From: Siphonodentalium dalli
Lineage: Eukaryota > Mollusca > Scaphopoda > Gadilida > Siphonodentaliidae
Direction: 5' to 3'
NCBI GenBank assembly: GCA_032622095.1
Contig: CP136062.1
Span: forward strand, 230,038,578 to 230,102,577
DNA: 64,000 nt
The notes beneath the pieces were generated by a model, which saw nothing but the letters and a program-made list of their open reading frames with translations, did not search any database and had not been told where the DNA came from. The position numbers were made by a program, and so were the translations under genes. Shown in pieces: positions 1 to 12,476 of the stretch. Numbering within the stretch: the first letter of the stretch is position 1; each line of letters starts with the position of its first letter.

Positions 1-1003
1 AGAATTTCGACTTTTCCCATTTTCGCGATTTTGATTGAATTTTGGCAGGGTCGATGTCTGCCACCACCTATTCAACTAAGATGGCACCAATAATTGATCA
101 ACTTTCACCCATTTCGATCAAATCTTGGGTCGAAAATCGGCCGTTCTTTTTTTCCATGATTTAGATTTTTTGACAGGGTGAATATTACTGGAAGGTGCCA
201 CGTGACTTAAGAACGCCGATATGTCATCAATGAGTTGACAATTCAGCCATTTCAAAAGAATTTTTTTTTGGTCTAAATTCGACAGTTTATATTTCGTGAG
301 TTTGCACGAGTGCAAACCACGATGATACCAACACGTTGGCAAAAATGTTCACCCATTTCGACAACAAAATTGGATCTAAATTCGACTTTTCGTATTTTCG
401 CGATTTTGATCCGATTTTCACAATATAGGTGGGGTTCTCGTTTGCCTTGTTTTAAATCATCTTACAATTCTAAACACATCTAACCAATTACTGACGGTAT
501 TTTGATTTGCTATATGATTTCCTTTCATTCATTTGTAAGATTTGTTTTTTCTTTTGATCGAAAAACTTCGACGAAGAAGAATTCTGTTCTTGTATAGACA
601 CAAATTTCCTTTTCAGCAGATTTTTTTCAGAATCGTGTCAATTGCAATGAATATTCGAAATGTGCGGCGTTCCATGTTCAAAGTCAGTAACGACGTGTTC
701 CATGTTCACAGTAATGAATAACGTAGTCTCGAGTTGAAATATAATTGGCGCGGATTTTAAAAAAATAGACAGAAAAGAACAAAGTTATTTCTTATAAAGG
801 ACCCTGACACAATAATTGTATATCGACAAAAATATTGTTGTATTCCGAAAACGTTGGTACCCCAATTGTGCCGAAATAAACTGTAGTATGTATATAATCC
901 AATATTCTGATCAAATTTCTAATCAAAGCATTGTCAGAAATGTCTCCAATTGTGTTCTGCATATTTAAAAATAAAATCCGCCATTTTAAATAAAACTTGA
1001 GAC

Positions 1004-3057
1004 CACTTGATTCGTGACTGTGATGATGTTAAGTTGACACTTGATTCGTGACTGTGATGATAAGTTGACACTTGATTCGTGACTGTGATGATCAGTTGAC
1101 ACTTGATTCGTGACTGTGATGATAAGTTGACACTTGATTCGTGACTGTGATGATAAGTTGACACTTGATTCGTGACTGTGATGATGATAAGTTGACACTT
1201 GATTCGTGACTGTGATGATGTTAAGTTGACACTTGATTCGTGACTGTGATGATGTTAAGTTGACACTTGATTCGTGACTGTGATGATGATAAGTTGACAC
1301 TTGATTCGTGACTGTGATGATGTTAAGTTGACACTTGATTCGTGACTGTGATGATGATAAGTTGACACTTGATTCGTGACTGTGATGATGTTAAGTTGAC
1401 ACTTGATTCGTGACTGTGATGATGTTAAGTTGACACTTGATTCGTGACTGTGATGATGTTAAGTTGACACTTGATTCGTGACTGTGATGATGTTAAGTTG
1501 ACACTTGATTCGTGACTGTGATGATGTTAAGTTGACACTTGATTCGTGACTGTGATGATAAGTTGACACTTGATTCGTGACTGTGATGATGATAAGTTGA
1601 CACTTGATTCGTGACTGTGATGATGTTAAGTTGACACTTGATTCGTGACTGTGATGATGTTAAGTTGACACTTGATTCGTGACTGTGATGATGTTAAGTT
1701 GACACTTGATTCGTGACTGTGATGATGTTAAGTTGACACTTGATTCGTGACTGTGATGTTGTTAAGTTGACACTTGATTCGTGACTGTGATGATGTTAAG
1801 TTGACACTTGATTCGTGACTGTGATGTTGTTAAGTTGACACTTGATTCGTGACTGTGATGATAAGTTGACACTTGATTCGTGACTTTGATGATGTTAAGT
1901 TGACACTTGATTCGTGACTGTGATGATGTTAAGTTAACACTTGATTCGTGACTGTGATGATGTTAAGTTGACACTTGATTCGTGACTGTGATGATGTTAA
2001 GTTGACACTTGATTCGTGACTGTGATGATGTTAAGTTGACACTTGATTCGTGACTGTGATGATAAGTTGACACTTGATTCGTGACTGTGATGATGTTAAG
2101 TTGACACTTGATTCGTGACTGTGATGATGTTAAGTTGACACTTGATTCGTGACTGTGATGATGTTAAGTTGACACTTGATTCGTGACTGTGATGATGTTA
2201 AGTTGACACTTGATTCGTGACTGTGATGATAAGTTGACACTTGATTCGTGACTGTGATGATGTTAAGTTGACACTTGATTCGTGACTGTGATGATGTTAA
2301 GTTGACACTTGATTCGTGACTGTGATGATGTTAAGTTGACACTTGATTCGTGACTGTGATGATGATAAGTTGACACTTGATTCGTGACTGTGATGATGAT
2401 AAGTTGACACTTGATTCGTGACTGTGATGTTAAGTTGACACTTGATTCGTGACTGTAGTTGACACTTGATTCGTGACTGTGATGATAAGTTGACACTTGA
2501 TTCGTGACTGTGATGATAAGTTGACACTTGATTCGTGACTGTGATGATGATAAGTTGACACTTGATTCGTGACTGTGATGATGTTAAGTTGACACTTGAT
2601 TCGTGACTGTGATGATGTTAAGTTGACACTTTATTCGTGACTGTGATGATAAGTTGACACTTGATTCGTGACTGTGATGATGATAAGTTGACACTTGATT
2701 CGTGACTGTGATGATAAGTTGACACTTGATTCGTGACTGTGATGATAAGTTGACACTTGATTCGTGACTGTGATGATAAGTTGACACTTGATTCGTGACT
2801 GTGATGATGTTAAGTTGACACTTGATTCGTGACTGTGATGATGTTAAGTTGACACTTGATTCGTGACTGTGATGATGTTAAGTTGACACTTGATTCGTGA
2901 CTGTGATGATGTTAAGTTGACACTTGATTCGTGACTGTGATGATGTTAAGTTGACACTTGATTCGTGGCTGTGATGATGTTAAGTTGACACTTGATTCGT
3001 GACTGTGATGATGTTAAGTTGACACTTGATTCGTGACTGTGATGATGTTAAGTTGAC
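1004..3057. repeat. Minisatellite, 34-bp unit (31/34/37 variants), about 61 copies
   Basis: Units run CACTTGATTCGTGACTGTGA followed by TGATGTTAAGTTGA. Length classes differ by one or two extra 3-bp GAT/GTT steps (GATGATAAG, GATGATGTTAAG, GATGATGATAAG). Point variants are rare (for example GTTAACAC near 1936, TTTATTCG near 2632, GTGGCTG near 2966), so the array is very homogeneous. The corresponding site in copy 2 has two units (16105-16173). The long minus-strand reading frames here (repeated STYHHSHESSVNL) are by-products of the repeat. Confidence 0.95.
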
Positions 3058-5552
3058 AGCTGTGAACTATAGGGTTAAAGCTTATTGATAACTCATACAA
3101 TTGTTCACATTTTATCTGTTGGAATAATGTTCAATGATAATGCACATAAACGGTTCCTGGTGCTAATGTTGTATTGTTGTATTGGTTGTTTTTAGACAAA
3201 AAATGCCCATATATTTTCCAACTTTTGGCACAATTTTTGAACCCTTATGGTCACCCCATAGAGCAGCTGTTAGGTTGGAAATTTCTGAGAGTTCTTGGGG
3301 TACCAGTTGCAAAATTAAATTTCCAACTAAGTGTGGGGTTGGGGGTCATAGAACTAGAACGTTTCGGACATGGAAATTCTGGTCTGGTTCATTGGGGTTC
3401 AGTTTGAAATTCTAAGCCGGGGAAAACATATCAAAATGTTACTTATGTCGTGGGTCGCACCACAAAATATACGGTATTATTAGTCATAACAAATATTATT
3501 AATAGCGACATATGCGACAAAACATGCGAGCTAAGTCCCTAATAATCTTTGGGTATTTTGTCGCATGATCAAGCCAGCTTAGGAAATGACACAAACGGTT
3601 TTCCATATGATTTCAATGAATGAACGACAAAATTCATACTGTAGTCCTGCATATATGTTGAAATGTCAAATACTGCGGACCTGTGCGAGGATTCACAGAT
3701 ACCCGGCAATATATACTATTAGATCTAAACTGTTCATGGAACCAGTCAACTTGGACACCATAGTTTCAGCATCATCCTCATGTGCTTATGTATATACTAC
3801 CTGTAATATCAGTGATTGTGTTGATATTTATGATATTTTCTTTGTTAATCGCTCGAGGAGTTGTATATAGTTTAATATAATCTTCATATCTGGAAAGATT
3901 ACATCCGATATATTCTGGTAAATTATTTCATCGCCGGTAGACGAAACTAATAACATCACAGTCCTTGACACAAAATTAGTCATAACAATAAAAGTACCCT
4001 TATATACATGTAGACTGTAGGTGCCTTAGTGTTGTGTCTAATTCTGTGCCAGGGGCCAGTGGTTCTTAATTAGAACACGATGGCTCAGTCGATAAAGTAG
4101 ACCAAGTATTCTCGGTCCACATTATCTTGGGATATCGGTTGAGCTGATGCTGTTTTAGACCAAGTCCTGCTTCGTTACTCTTCTATAACATATTGTACGT
4201 CCAGAATTATGGGCGGGAGTTATCTTGCCTGTATGTCTTGGGATTAGGTCAAATGGACGCTTTGCGTATATGAACAGACGACAGCCATAATGATTATATC
4301 AAACATACATATATCAGATGTCAGTCGAATGTCAACGCAACAATATTTATAAGTAAACACAGCCTTGTTTTCCAGAGAATTTCAATTTGCGTGCTATCAG
4401 ACAATGTATATAAACAATGCCTTTCCCTTTTATTCATCACGGTAAATGATATATCATTCGCATAAACGTCCGGGCTCCGTGTGTAAATGTAGTACGTCTT
4501 CAATGAAAGTCCCATAAAAGAGTAACGGGGCGTGACACCCAACCGATATTTCAAGCTGATTGTGGACAGAGAACACTTGGTTTATCGATAAAGTGGATAG
4601 TCCATCATAGCTTCAAATAAGCCGCCAATCGATATAAAAGCTGGATCTAAGCCAGATAAACGCCTATTATACAAATTGGGGGGGGGGGCGTATTCATGTA
4701 TCTATAGTGCATCAGTTTAAGTTTATATTCGTGTATCTAGGCCTCCATCTTAGTTTATAATTTTATCAAATGGAGAAAAAATCACATCGGCGATATTAAT
4801 AAAAATCTGCGGTATACATGACAATTTTATTTACAATGTACACATACCCAATACGCTGATCGGGATTAGAACCAATTATATATATTAGAATTAGGATCGC
4901 AATCGCCAGACGGCTTATGTTACCATATAATGCTCCACAAACTTGTCCTACTGAGTCACGGCTCCGTGATATGAATATGAAGATTTTCTTTCTACAGGTC
5001 CTCGATCGATGTTTTAATTCATTCGTTGTCAATAAATGTTGTATATCTATAAATGAGTGTTCGTTATTACCTTGACATATAAACGCCTAATAAAGTAAGC
5101 CACCCCCTGATATTAATCGAGGGTATCTTGAACTATCTTCACATCTGATATTAATCGATGGTATCTTCACATCTGGTAAACAGATTGCGGTGAAACTTTG
5201 GAAAGTTAATCTCTTATATTTGGCCAACATGTCTTATAACTAATGACATGGTGAGTGTATACATGCTCGAGTGAACACCAATTGAGTGGGAAAAGTAGGC
5301 TATCCAAAAATTCACAAAATCACCGGAGGGAACATATTCATGTCATGTTCAAATTTAAGATTTTCGGTTAATGGCTGGTGGACCTGTCTTTGGTGACTTG
5401 GGGGGGGGGGGGGGCGGTGTTGCAAATTAAATTTCTCTGACTTGAAAATTTCAGTCTGCTTTAAGGAGGAGGTGTGGTTGGGAATTGTAATGGGACACCC
5501 CACCCACCAATTAGATCCTCTAGCCACGTCCCTGAGATTGCGAGTCACGTTA
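3058..5552. other. Duplicated non-repetitive stretch, no gene seen
   Basis: This part of copy 1 has no recognisable coding gene. It holds an 11-bp-arm hairpin (ATGCGACAAAA at 3512, TTTTGTCGCAT at 3556-3566), G runs near 4679-4688 and 5401-5414, and a 94-codon frame at 3586-3870 that is conserved in copy 2 (16703-16987) with only a few replacements but has no family I know. The LINE target site is near 3956-3963 and the foldback target site near 4245-4256. Confidence 0.6.
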
Positions 5553-6010
5553 CGCAATCACTCCCTGTATTATCTGGGGTTTCAGGCCATTGAATATTCA
5601 ATAGATCCTCAAATTCAATGCTAAAAGTATGTATTTTTATTTAATTGGCCAATTTCCCCAATTGTCCCACAACGCTACTGCGCCCTGGTTGATGGTGGTT
5701 GACATACTATTATGTTCTGATATTACGATAAGAGGGTATGATGCTTTAGTAGAATAACTATTGGATGACAATCGATGACAAGATAAAATGTCTCAAAAAT
5801 CACGAATAATAAACAATTTGGCAGTAGATTTCAACCGAACAACACACAAAATACTGTCAGTTTATTTTGGAAAAAAATCCTCTTTCGAAGCAGACCAATG
5901 CTTAATTTCACCAAAGATTCACACATATGAATATTCACCAATACAATTCATGTATTGTGGATGATCTGTCTGGGGGTTTGTGTACCATATAGATAGAACG
6001 ACACAAGAGT

Positions 6011-6128
6011 GTGAACGTGTTAACGTTATTTCACGAGTTTGTTGTGACGCCATGGTAAAACGAGAACAAGAGGTTCGAGTTCTACCTCGTGGCACGACAC
6101 ACGAGTGCAATAACGTTAACATGTTCAC
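6011..6128. repeat. Inverted repeat enclosing a tRNA-like B-box
   Basis: Left arm GTGAACGTGTTAACGTTATT and right arm, reverse-complemented, GTGAACATGTTAACGTTATT match at 19 of 20 positions, and the similarity continues more weakly inward. The interior contains GCCATGGTAAAACG followed by GGTTCGAGTTC, which resembles a tRNA D-arm and a B-box, so this may be a degenerate SINE caught between the arms. The tRNA-like reading is tentative. Confidence 0.55.
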
Positions 6129-6782
6129 AAAACTGTAGTTCTATGTTTATTGTACACTCTGAAGATTGTAGCTTGTAATATACTAAACTTAGGTTGATAT
6201 TGTTTATTTAATTGATCAAGCGTGTGCTTAATATAAGCCCTACACAATAATTTATTGAAAAATTGTCTGTTAAAGATGACGTCGCCAATTAATAAATGAC
6301 CACATCTGGCTGTTGAGAACATTTTTCTTGTCACCAATTTTCAATATATTCAATAAAGGTAGATCATGTCATGAATCTCTTCTCCAGGAGCCAAAATAAT
6401 TAAAATGAGGAGAAGTCACTTCTCATTATATTAGATTATAAATAGAGATAAACGGAGAAGTCATAAAGGTTTAATTTCAATGTACTCTCTATCTTCACCT
6501 TTCTGTGATCCAACAAGAGCTGGGCTTTCGTCCAGTGCATGTGACATACCGCCAGTGTGGGCATGTAGATGACCTTTGGCTTAGATATTCAGGCAGACGG
6601 ACCAAAAAATAAAAACTGGTACTACGTCATTAGAATTTGTGTTCTTTATATTCGTTGTCCCTTTTTTCCTATTCGTTGTTATGATTACAGGTTCGGATAA
6701 AAAAAAAATCACAAATACACAAATATATGATATAGTAATAAGTTCGCGATCGTTTCTCGGCTCCTCAATGTGGGAGATAACC

Positions 6783-7035
6783 CTGACATTATGTTCTTAA
6801 ATTGTGATCGCCATGTGAACTTACTTTTTATCTATTGGTGGCAATCAAATCATTCGTCGTCGTGAAACACAAAGCGCTAAGCTATGAACTGATAACAGCA
6901 TAATTAAGTAAAAAATAATCACGGCACGCAGTCCTGTAATCACCTTACTGCGAGTAGCAAGCACGATTGTCTCACAAACGGACTCGTTGTCGTTAATTAT
7001 GCAATACGGTTTGTGGACCGTCCGAAAAATATACG
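6783..7035. repeat. Dispersed repeat, single-unit locus paralogous to 33694-34190
   Basis: The order of landmarks is the same at both loci: GTGATCGYCATGT, then GTGGCAAYCAAAT, CATCGTCGTGAAACAC, AACATAATTAAGTAAA-like sequence, CGGCACGCAG, then AGCAAGCACGATTGTCTCAC and ACAAACGGACTCGT. Here the motif AGCACGATTGTCTC occurs once (about 6958); at the other locus it is amplified nine-fold. Confidence 0.8.
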
Positions 7036-7088
7036 GCAACAAATAGATATTCGTAATAATTTGTCGTCGTTCAAAATGCGAATGGTCT

Positions 7089-7117
7089 ATAATAATAATA
7101 ATAATAATAATAATAAT
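7089..7117. repeat. (AAT)n microsatellite
   Basis: About nine perfect AAT triplets. Confidence 0.95.
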
Positions 7118-7828
7118 GTGTTTTAATGATGATTATCTTCTTAATATCGGTTCTGTAGATGTGTTATTTACATTGATAGTTTGTGAATTGTTGATGCATT
7201 TCCAATTGTGTATCTTTTTATTCATCATATATTTTAGTTACTTGCTGTGATTTACATATAATCCTTGACATGGCGAGAAGGGAGACTCACTGGCTTTAGT
7301 ACGAAGAATAATCACACAAGACCACATTTCATACCAGAATGACCGAGTAGACGATATTTTCAATATCATTTTTCGGTTATTTATTAAGGATCACATGTAT
7401 CCTTTTGATAACATTGCGCTCATCAGGGGGACCATTATTTAGAAGGTTCATAACAATTATTAAGAACGTCCTTTGTTCAGAAAGTCCATGAATTGAATGA
7501 GCCATGCACTGTTCTTAATGGAACGAAAGAAAGAAAAAACTAAACTAAATAAAGGACAAAATTACATAATAAACAACAAACAAACCGACGAAAACCAGTA
7601 CCCTATGTCTGATTTCCAACCGTAGACGTACTGGACTCATTCAAACATCCAAAATTCTATGTATTTCGAATGGACGGATAGGAAAGCTGTCATCGGATAC
7701 AACCATATTACGGAAATATTTTTTTGTCACTTGAATTCGCACAGCAAGGTGCGCGAATTCAAAACAGCGAAAATTAGGGTTAGGAAAACACTCTTTAAAA
7801 TCACTTCTTCAAATATCTCCGTTTTAGT

Positions 7829-10800
7829 CAATAATCCTAACCACAATCCTAACCTCACGTGGCGCGTCCGATTAAGTATATTTCGCTATCTAATCCTAAC
7901 CTCACGTGGCGCCTGTTACTGCGATTGAATAGCAATCACTACCGATTAAGTATATTTCGCTATCTAATCCGAACCTCACGTGGCGTGTGTTACTGCGATT
8001 GAATAGCAATCACTACCGATTAAGTGTATTTCGCTATCTAATCCTAACCTCACGTGGCGTGTGTTACTGCGATTGAATAGCAATCACTACCGATTAAGTA
8101 TATTTCGCTATCTAATCCGAACCTCACGTGGCGCTACCGATTAAGTACATTTCGCTATCTGATCCTAACCTCACGTGGCGCTACCGATTAAGTACATTTC
8201 GCTATCTGATCCTAACCTCACGTGCCGCTACCGATTAAGTATATTTCGCTATCTAATCCGAACCTCACGTGGCGCTACCGATTAAGTACATTTCGCTATC
8301 TGATCCTAACCTCACGTGGCGCTACCGATTAAGTATATTTCGCTATCTAATCATAAACTCACGTGGCGCTACCGATTAAGTATATTTCGCTATCTAATCA
8401 TAACCTCACGTGGCGCTACCGATTAAGTATCTTTCGCTATCTAATCCTAACCTCACGTGGAGCTACCGATTAAGTATACTTCGCTATCTAATCCTAACCT
8501 CACGTGGCGCGTGTGTTACTGCGATTGAATAGCAATCACTACCGATTAAGTATCTTTCGCTATCTAATCATAACCTCACGTGGCGCTACCGATTAAGTAT
8601 CTTTCGCTATCTAATCCTAACCTCACGTGGCGCGTGTTACTGCGATTGAATAGCAATCACTACCGATTAAGTATATTTCGCTATCTAATCATAACCTCAC
8701 GTGGCGCGTGTTACTGCGATGGAATAGCAATCACTACCGATTAAGTATATTTCGCTATCTAATCATAACCTCACGTGGCGCGTGTTACTGCGATGGAATA
8801 GCAATCACTATCGATTAAGTATATTTCGCTATCTAATCCTAACCTCACGTGGCGCGTGTTACTGCGATTGAATAGCAATCACTACCGATTAAGTATATTT
8901 CGCTATCTAATCATAACCTCACGTGGCGCGTGTTACTGCGATGGAATAGCAATCACTACCGATTAAGTATATTTCTCTATCTAATCCTAACCTCACGTGG
9001 CACCTGTTACTGCGATTGAATGGCAATCACTACCGATTAAGTATATTTCGCTATCTAATCCTAACCTCACGTGGCGCGTGTTACTGCGATTGAATAGCAA
9101 TCACTGCCGATTAAGTATATTTCGCTATCTAATCATAACCTCTCGTGGCACGTGTTACTGCGATTGAATCACTACCGATTAAGTATATTTCGCTATCTAA
9201 TCATAACCTCACGTGTCACGTGTTACTGCGATGGAATAGCAATCACTATCGATTAAGTATATTTCGCTATCTAAACCTAACTTCACGTGATACATGTTAC
9301 TGCGATTGAACAGCAATCACTATCGATTAAGTATCTTTCGCTATCTAATCCTAACCTCACGTGACACCTGTTACTGCGATTGAATTGCAATCACTACCGA
9401 TTAAGTATCTTTCGCTATCTAATCCTAACATCACGTGGCGCGTGTTACTGCGATTGAATAGCAATCACTACCGATTAAGTATCTTTCGCTATCTAATCCT
9501 AACCTCACGTGGCGCGTGTGTTACTGCGATTGAATAGCAATCACTACCGATTAAGTATATTTCGCTATCTAATCCTAACCTCACGATGTGCGTGTTACTG
9601 CGATTGAATTGCAATCACTACCGATTAAGTATATTTCGCTATCTAATCATAACCTCACGTGGCGCTACCGATTAAGTATATTTCGCTATCTAATCCTAAC
9701 CTCACGTGGCGCGTGTTACTGCGATTGAATAGCAATCACTACCGATTAAGTATATTTCGCTATCTAATCCTAACCTCACGTGGCACGTGTTACTGCGATT
9801 GAATAGCAATCACTACCGATTAAGTATATTTCGCTATCTAATCCTAACCTCACGTGGCGCGTGTGTTACTGCGATTGAATAGCAATTACTACCGATTAAG
9901 TATATTTCGCTATCTAATCATAACCTCACGTGGCGCTACCGATTAAGTATCTTTCGCTATCTAATCCTAAACTCACGTGGCACGTGTTACTGCGATTGAA
10001 TAGCAATTACTACCGATTAAGTATATTTCGCTATCTAATCATAACCTCACGTGGCGTTACCGATTAAGAATCTTTCGCTATCTAATCCTAACCTCACGTG
10101 GCGCGCGTTACTGTGATTGAATAGCAATTACTACCGATTAAGTATATTTCGCTATCTAATCATAACCTCACGTGGCGCTACCGATTAAGTATCTTTCGCT
10201 ATCTAATCCTAACCTCACGTGGCGCGTGTTACTGCGATCGAATAGCAATCACTACCGATTAAGTATCTTTCGCTATCTAATCCTAACCTCACGTGGCGCG
10301 TGTTACTGCGATCGAATAGCAATCACTACCGATTAAGTATATTTCGCTATCTAATCATAACCTCACGTGGTGCGTGTTACTGCGATTGAACAGCAATCAC
10401 TACCGATTAAGTATATTTCGCTATCTAATCCTAACCTCACGTGATACATGTTACTGCGATTGAACAGCAATCACTATCGATTAAGTATATTTCGCTATCT
10501 AATCCTAACCTCACGTGGCACCTGTTACTGCGATTGAATTGCAATCACTACCGATTAAGTATATTTCGCTATCTAATCCTAACCTCACGTGGAGCTACCG
10601 ATTAAGTATACTTCGCTATCTAATCCTAACATCACGTGGCGCGTGTGTTACTGCGATTGAATAGCAATCACTACCGATTAAGTATATTTCGCTATCTAAT
10701 CCTAACCTCATGTGGCGCGTGTTACTGCGATTGAATAGCAATTACTACCGATTAAGTATATTTCGCTATCTAATCATAACCTCACGTGGCGCTACCGATT

Positions 10801-11306
10801 AAGTATCTTTCGCTATCTAATCCTAACCTCACGTGGCGCGTGTTACTGCGATTGAATAGCAATCACTACCGATTAAGTATATTTCGCTATCTAATCATAA
10901 CCTCACGTGTTACTGCGATGGAATAGCAATCACTATCGATTAAGTATATTTCGCTATCTAAACCTAACTTCACGTGATACATGTTACTGCGATTGAACAG
11001 CAATCACTATCGATTAAGTATATTTCGCTATTTAATCCTAACCTCACGTGGCACCTGTTACTGCGATTGAATTGCAATCACTACCGATTAAGTATCTTTC
11101 GCTATCTAATCCTAACCTCACGTGGAGGTACCGATTAAGTATATTTCGCTATCTAATCCTAACCTCACGTGGCGCGTGTTACTGCGATTGAATAGCAATC
11201 ACTACCGATTAAGTATATTTCTCTATCTAATCCTAACCTCATGTGGCGCGTGTTACTGCGATTGAATTGCAATCACTACCGATTAAGTATATTTCGCTAT
11301 CTAATC
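7829..11306. repeat. Satellite array with 74-bp and 47-bp units, each with a CACGTG box
   Basis: The long unit is CCTCACGTGGCGCGTGTTAC, TGCGATTGAATAGCAATCAC, TACCGATTAAGTATATTTCG, CTATCTAATCCTAA. The short unit lacks the 27-bp block GTGTTACTGCGATTGAATAGCAATCA that contains a GATTG-AATAG-CAATC hairpin. I estimate about 50 units. Short units dominate 8130-8470 and are sprinkled later. Almost every unit contains the palindrome CACGTG, the canonical E-box core. Unit variants (CCTAA or CATAA; TATATTT or TATCTTT; GATTG or GATGG) recur in blocks, indicating segmental amplification. No reading frame of interest crosses it. Confidence 0.95.
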
Positions 11307-11584
11307 GTGCATGCACGTATTGGCTGATCTGAAAACAAATTAGAAACAAACTACTGAATGGACTGTCAGTACAATAAGCTTTCTGTACAATAGACATTAA
11401 ATTCTAAACTGGGAACTAAAATCATTCGTCAAACTGAAGTTGTTGACATCAATTCCAAGCAATGTACTTCTCCAGCAACTTTCCTAAACGAACGTGCATG
11501 GCTCATTTGATACTAAACAACTTATGTCCACGACAGGCCGGAAATTGGGCGACAGATTAAAAGAAAATCCACCTTTATATAGGC
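11307..11584. other. Spacer, nothing recognised
   Basis: Starts with the palindromic GTGCATGCAC right after the satellite. No gene, repeat or RNA was seen. Confidence 0.5.
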
Positions 11585-11950
11585 TTACTCTGAAAAAAAA
11601 ACCTCTTTATTTTACCATATCAGGGATAGGTTTACTTTTAACGCTCTTGATTTAACCATATCAGGGATAGATTAACTTTGAACGCTCTTTATTTAACCAT
11701 ATCAGGGACAGATTAACATTAAACGCTCTTTATTTTACCATACCAGGGATAGATTAAGTTGGAACGCTCTTTGTTTAACCATATCACGGATATATTAACT
11801 TGAAACGCTCTTTATTTTACCGTATCAGGGGTAGATTAACGTGAAACGCTCTTTATTTAACCATGTCATGGATATATTAACTTGGAACGCTCTTTATTTT
11901 ACCATATCAGCTATAGCTTAACTTGGTACGCTCTTTATTGTGCAACTATC
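11585..11950 (-). repeat. 41-42 bp tandem array bearing AATAAA hexamers on the minus strand
   Basis: About nine units of AACGCTCTTTATTTAACCAT plus ATCAGGGATAGATTAACTTG, moderately diverged. Read on the minus strand, about seven units contain AATAAAGAGCGTT and therefore a canonical polyadenylation hexamer every 42 bp. The same motif appears singly or in pairs at 55088-55160 and 58538-58552, so this is an amplified form of a dispersed sequence. Confidence 0.85.
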
Positions 11951-12035
11951 TCGGGTATATCAACAAATATAGTGCAACAAATATTAGTGTAGATTTCTTA
12001 GCAACTTTTTGATTCCCCAACAACAAAATTAGTGT

Positions 12036-12476
12036 TGGCTGCTGGTCCGGTTTGTGTGCACACAATGTACCCTCATTTTTACATCAGGGCGTGATAGCAG
12101 AATGGTTAGCGATTGATTTTTTTCGGTAAGGTGATTTGGTTCGTGGTAATTTTCCCGCCATTTTGAAATCCAAGATGGCCACCTTTATCCTTTGTTAGAA
12201 ATTAACATGTTTTACTAAATCGTTCGATGTGATGTCTGTTTGGATTCTCTATCGTATCCATTTGTCTAACTCCATACATATATGCTATGGTTTATAGAAA
12301 AAATACTACAATACAAGGCAATTACTTGTAAAGAACATGATTTGATACATGGAAAATGGCATGGCAATGATCAAATCAATTGACCTAACGAATCAATCTC
12401 TAACCACTCTGCTATCACGATCTGATGTCAAAATTAACGTACATTTTGTGCACACAAACCCGGACCAGGAGCCTAT
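12036..12476. repeat. Inverted pair of tRNA-like (SINE head) sequences
   Basis: Plus strand 12036-12125 (GGTCCGGTTTGTGTGCACAC, then CATCAGGGCGTGATAGCAGA, ATGGTTAGCGATTGA) is repeated in inverse orientation at about 12390-12475. TGATAGCAGAATGGTTAGCG fits a Pol III A-box / tRNA D-arm. A weak B-box-like TTGGTTCGTGG follows at about 12138. The two copies face each other across about 260 bp. The tRNA-derived label is inference; the inverted pair is directly visible. Confidence 0.6.

Larger units (their letters stand above)
1..5552 (+). repeat. Segmental duplication, copy 1
   Basis: This block matches 15101-26397 base for base apart from scattered substitutions, starting with AGAATTTCGACTTTTCCCAT at both 1 and 15101. 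The left boundary lies outside the window; the right boundary is where identity stops, after CGAGTCACGTTA (5552 here, 26397 in copy 2). Copy 1 lacks the LINE and the foldback element present in copy 2, so it shows the empty target sites. It carries a huge minisatellite expansion (1004-3057) that copy 2 lacks. No convincing gene was found; the frames at 118-342, 3174-3415 and 3586-3870 are kept in copy 2 with few changes, but that is expected for a young duplicate. Confidence 0.9.
5553..7828. other. Intergenic stretch, no gene seen
   Basis: No gene could be supported. It includes an inverted repeat (6011-6128), a block shared with 33694-34190 (6783-7035) and an AAT microsatellite (7089-7117). 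The rest is unremarkable AT-rich DNA. A pair GAATTCGCAC...GTGCGCGAATTC near 7733-7760 resembles the hairpin sequence at 40074-40116. Confidence 0.5.

Noticed and set aside
934-2787. Minus-strand open frames with repeated STYHHSHESSVNL
   Set aside because: They exist only because the 34/31/37-bp unit lacks stops in this strand; copy 2 of the duplication has just two units, so no protein depends on it.
3174-3415. Two overlapping 77-codon plus frames, conserved in copy 2
   Set aside because: Conservation is explained by the recent duplication; the frames overlap in different registers, have no domain, and one is shortened in copy 2.
7785-7795. Telomere-like TTAGGG at the satellite edge
   Set aside because: Only single TTAGGGTTAGG words occur; no telomeric tract.
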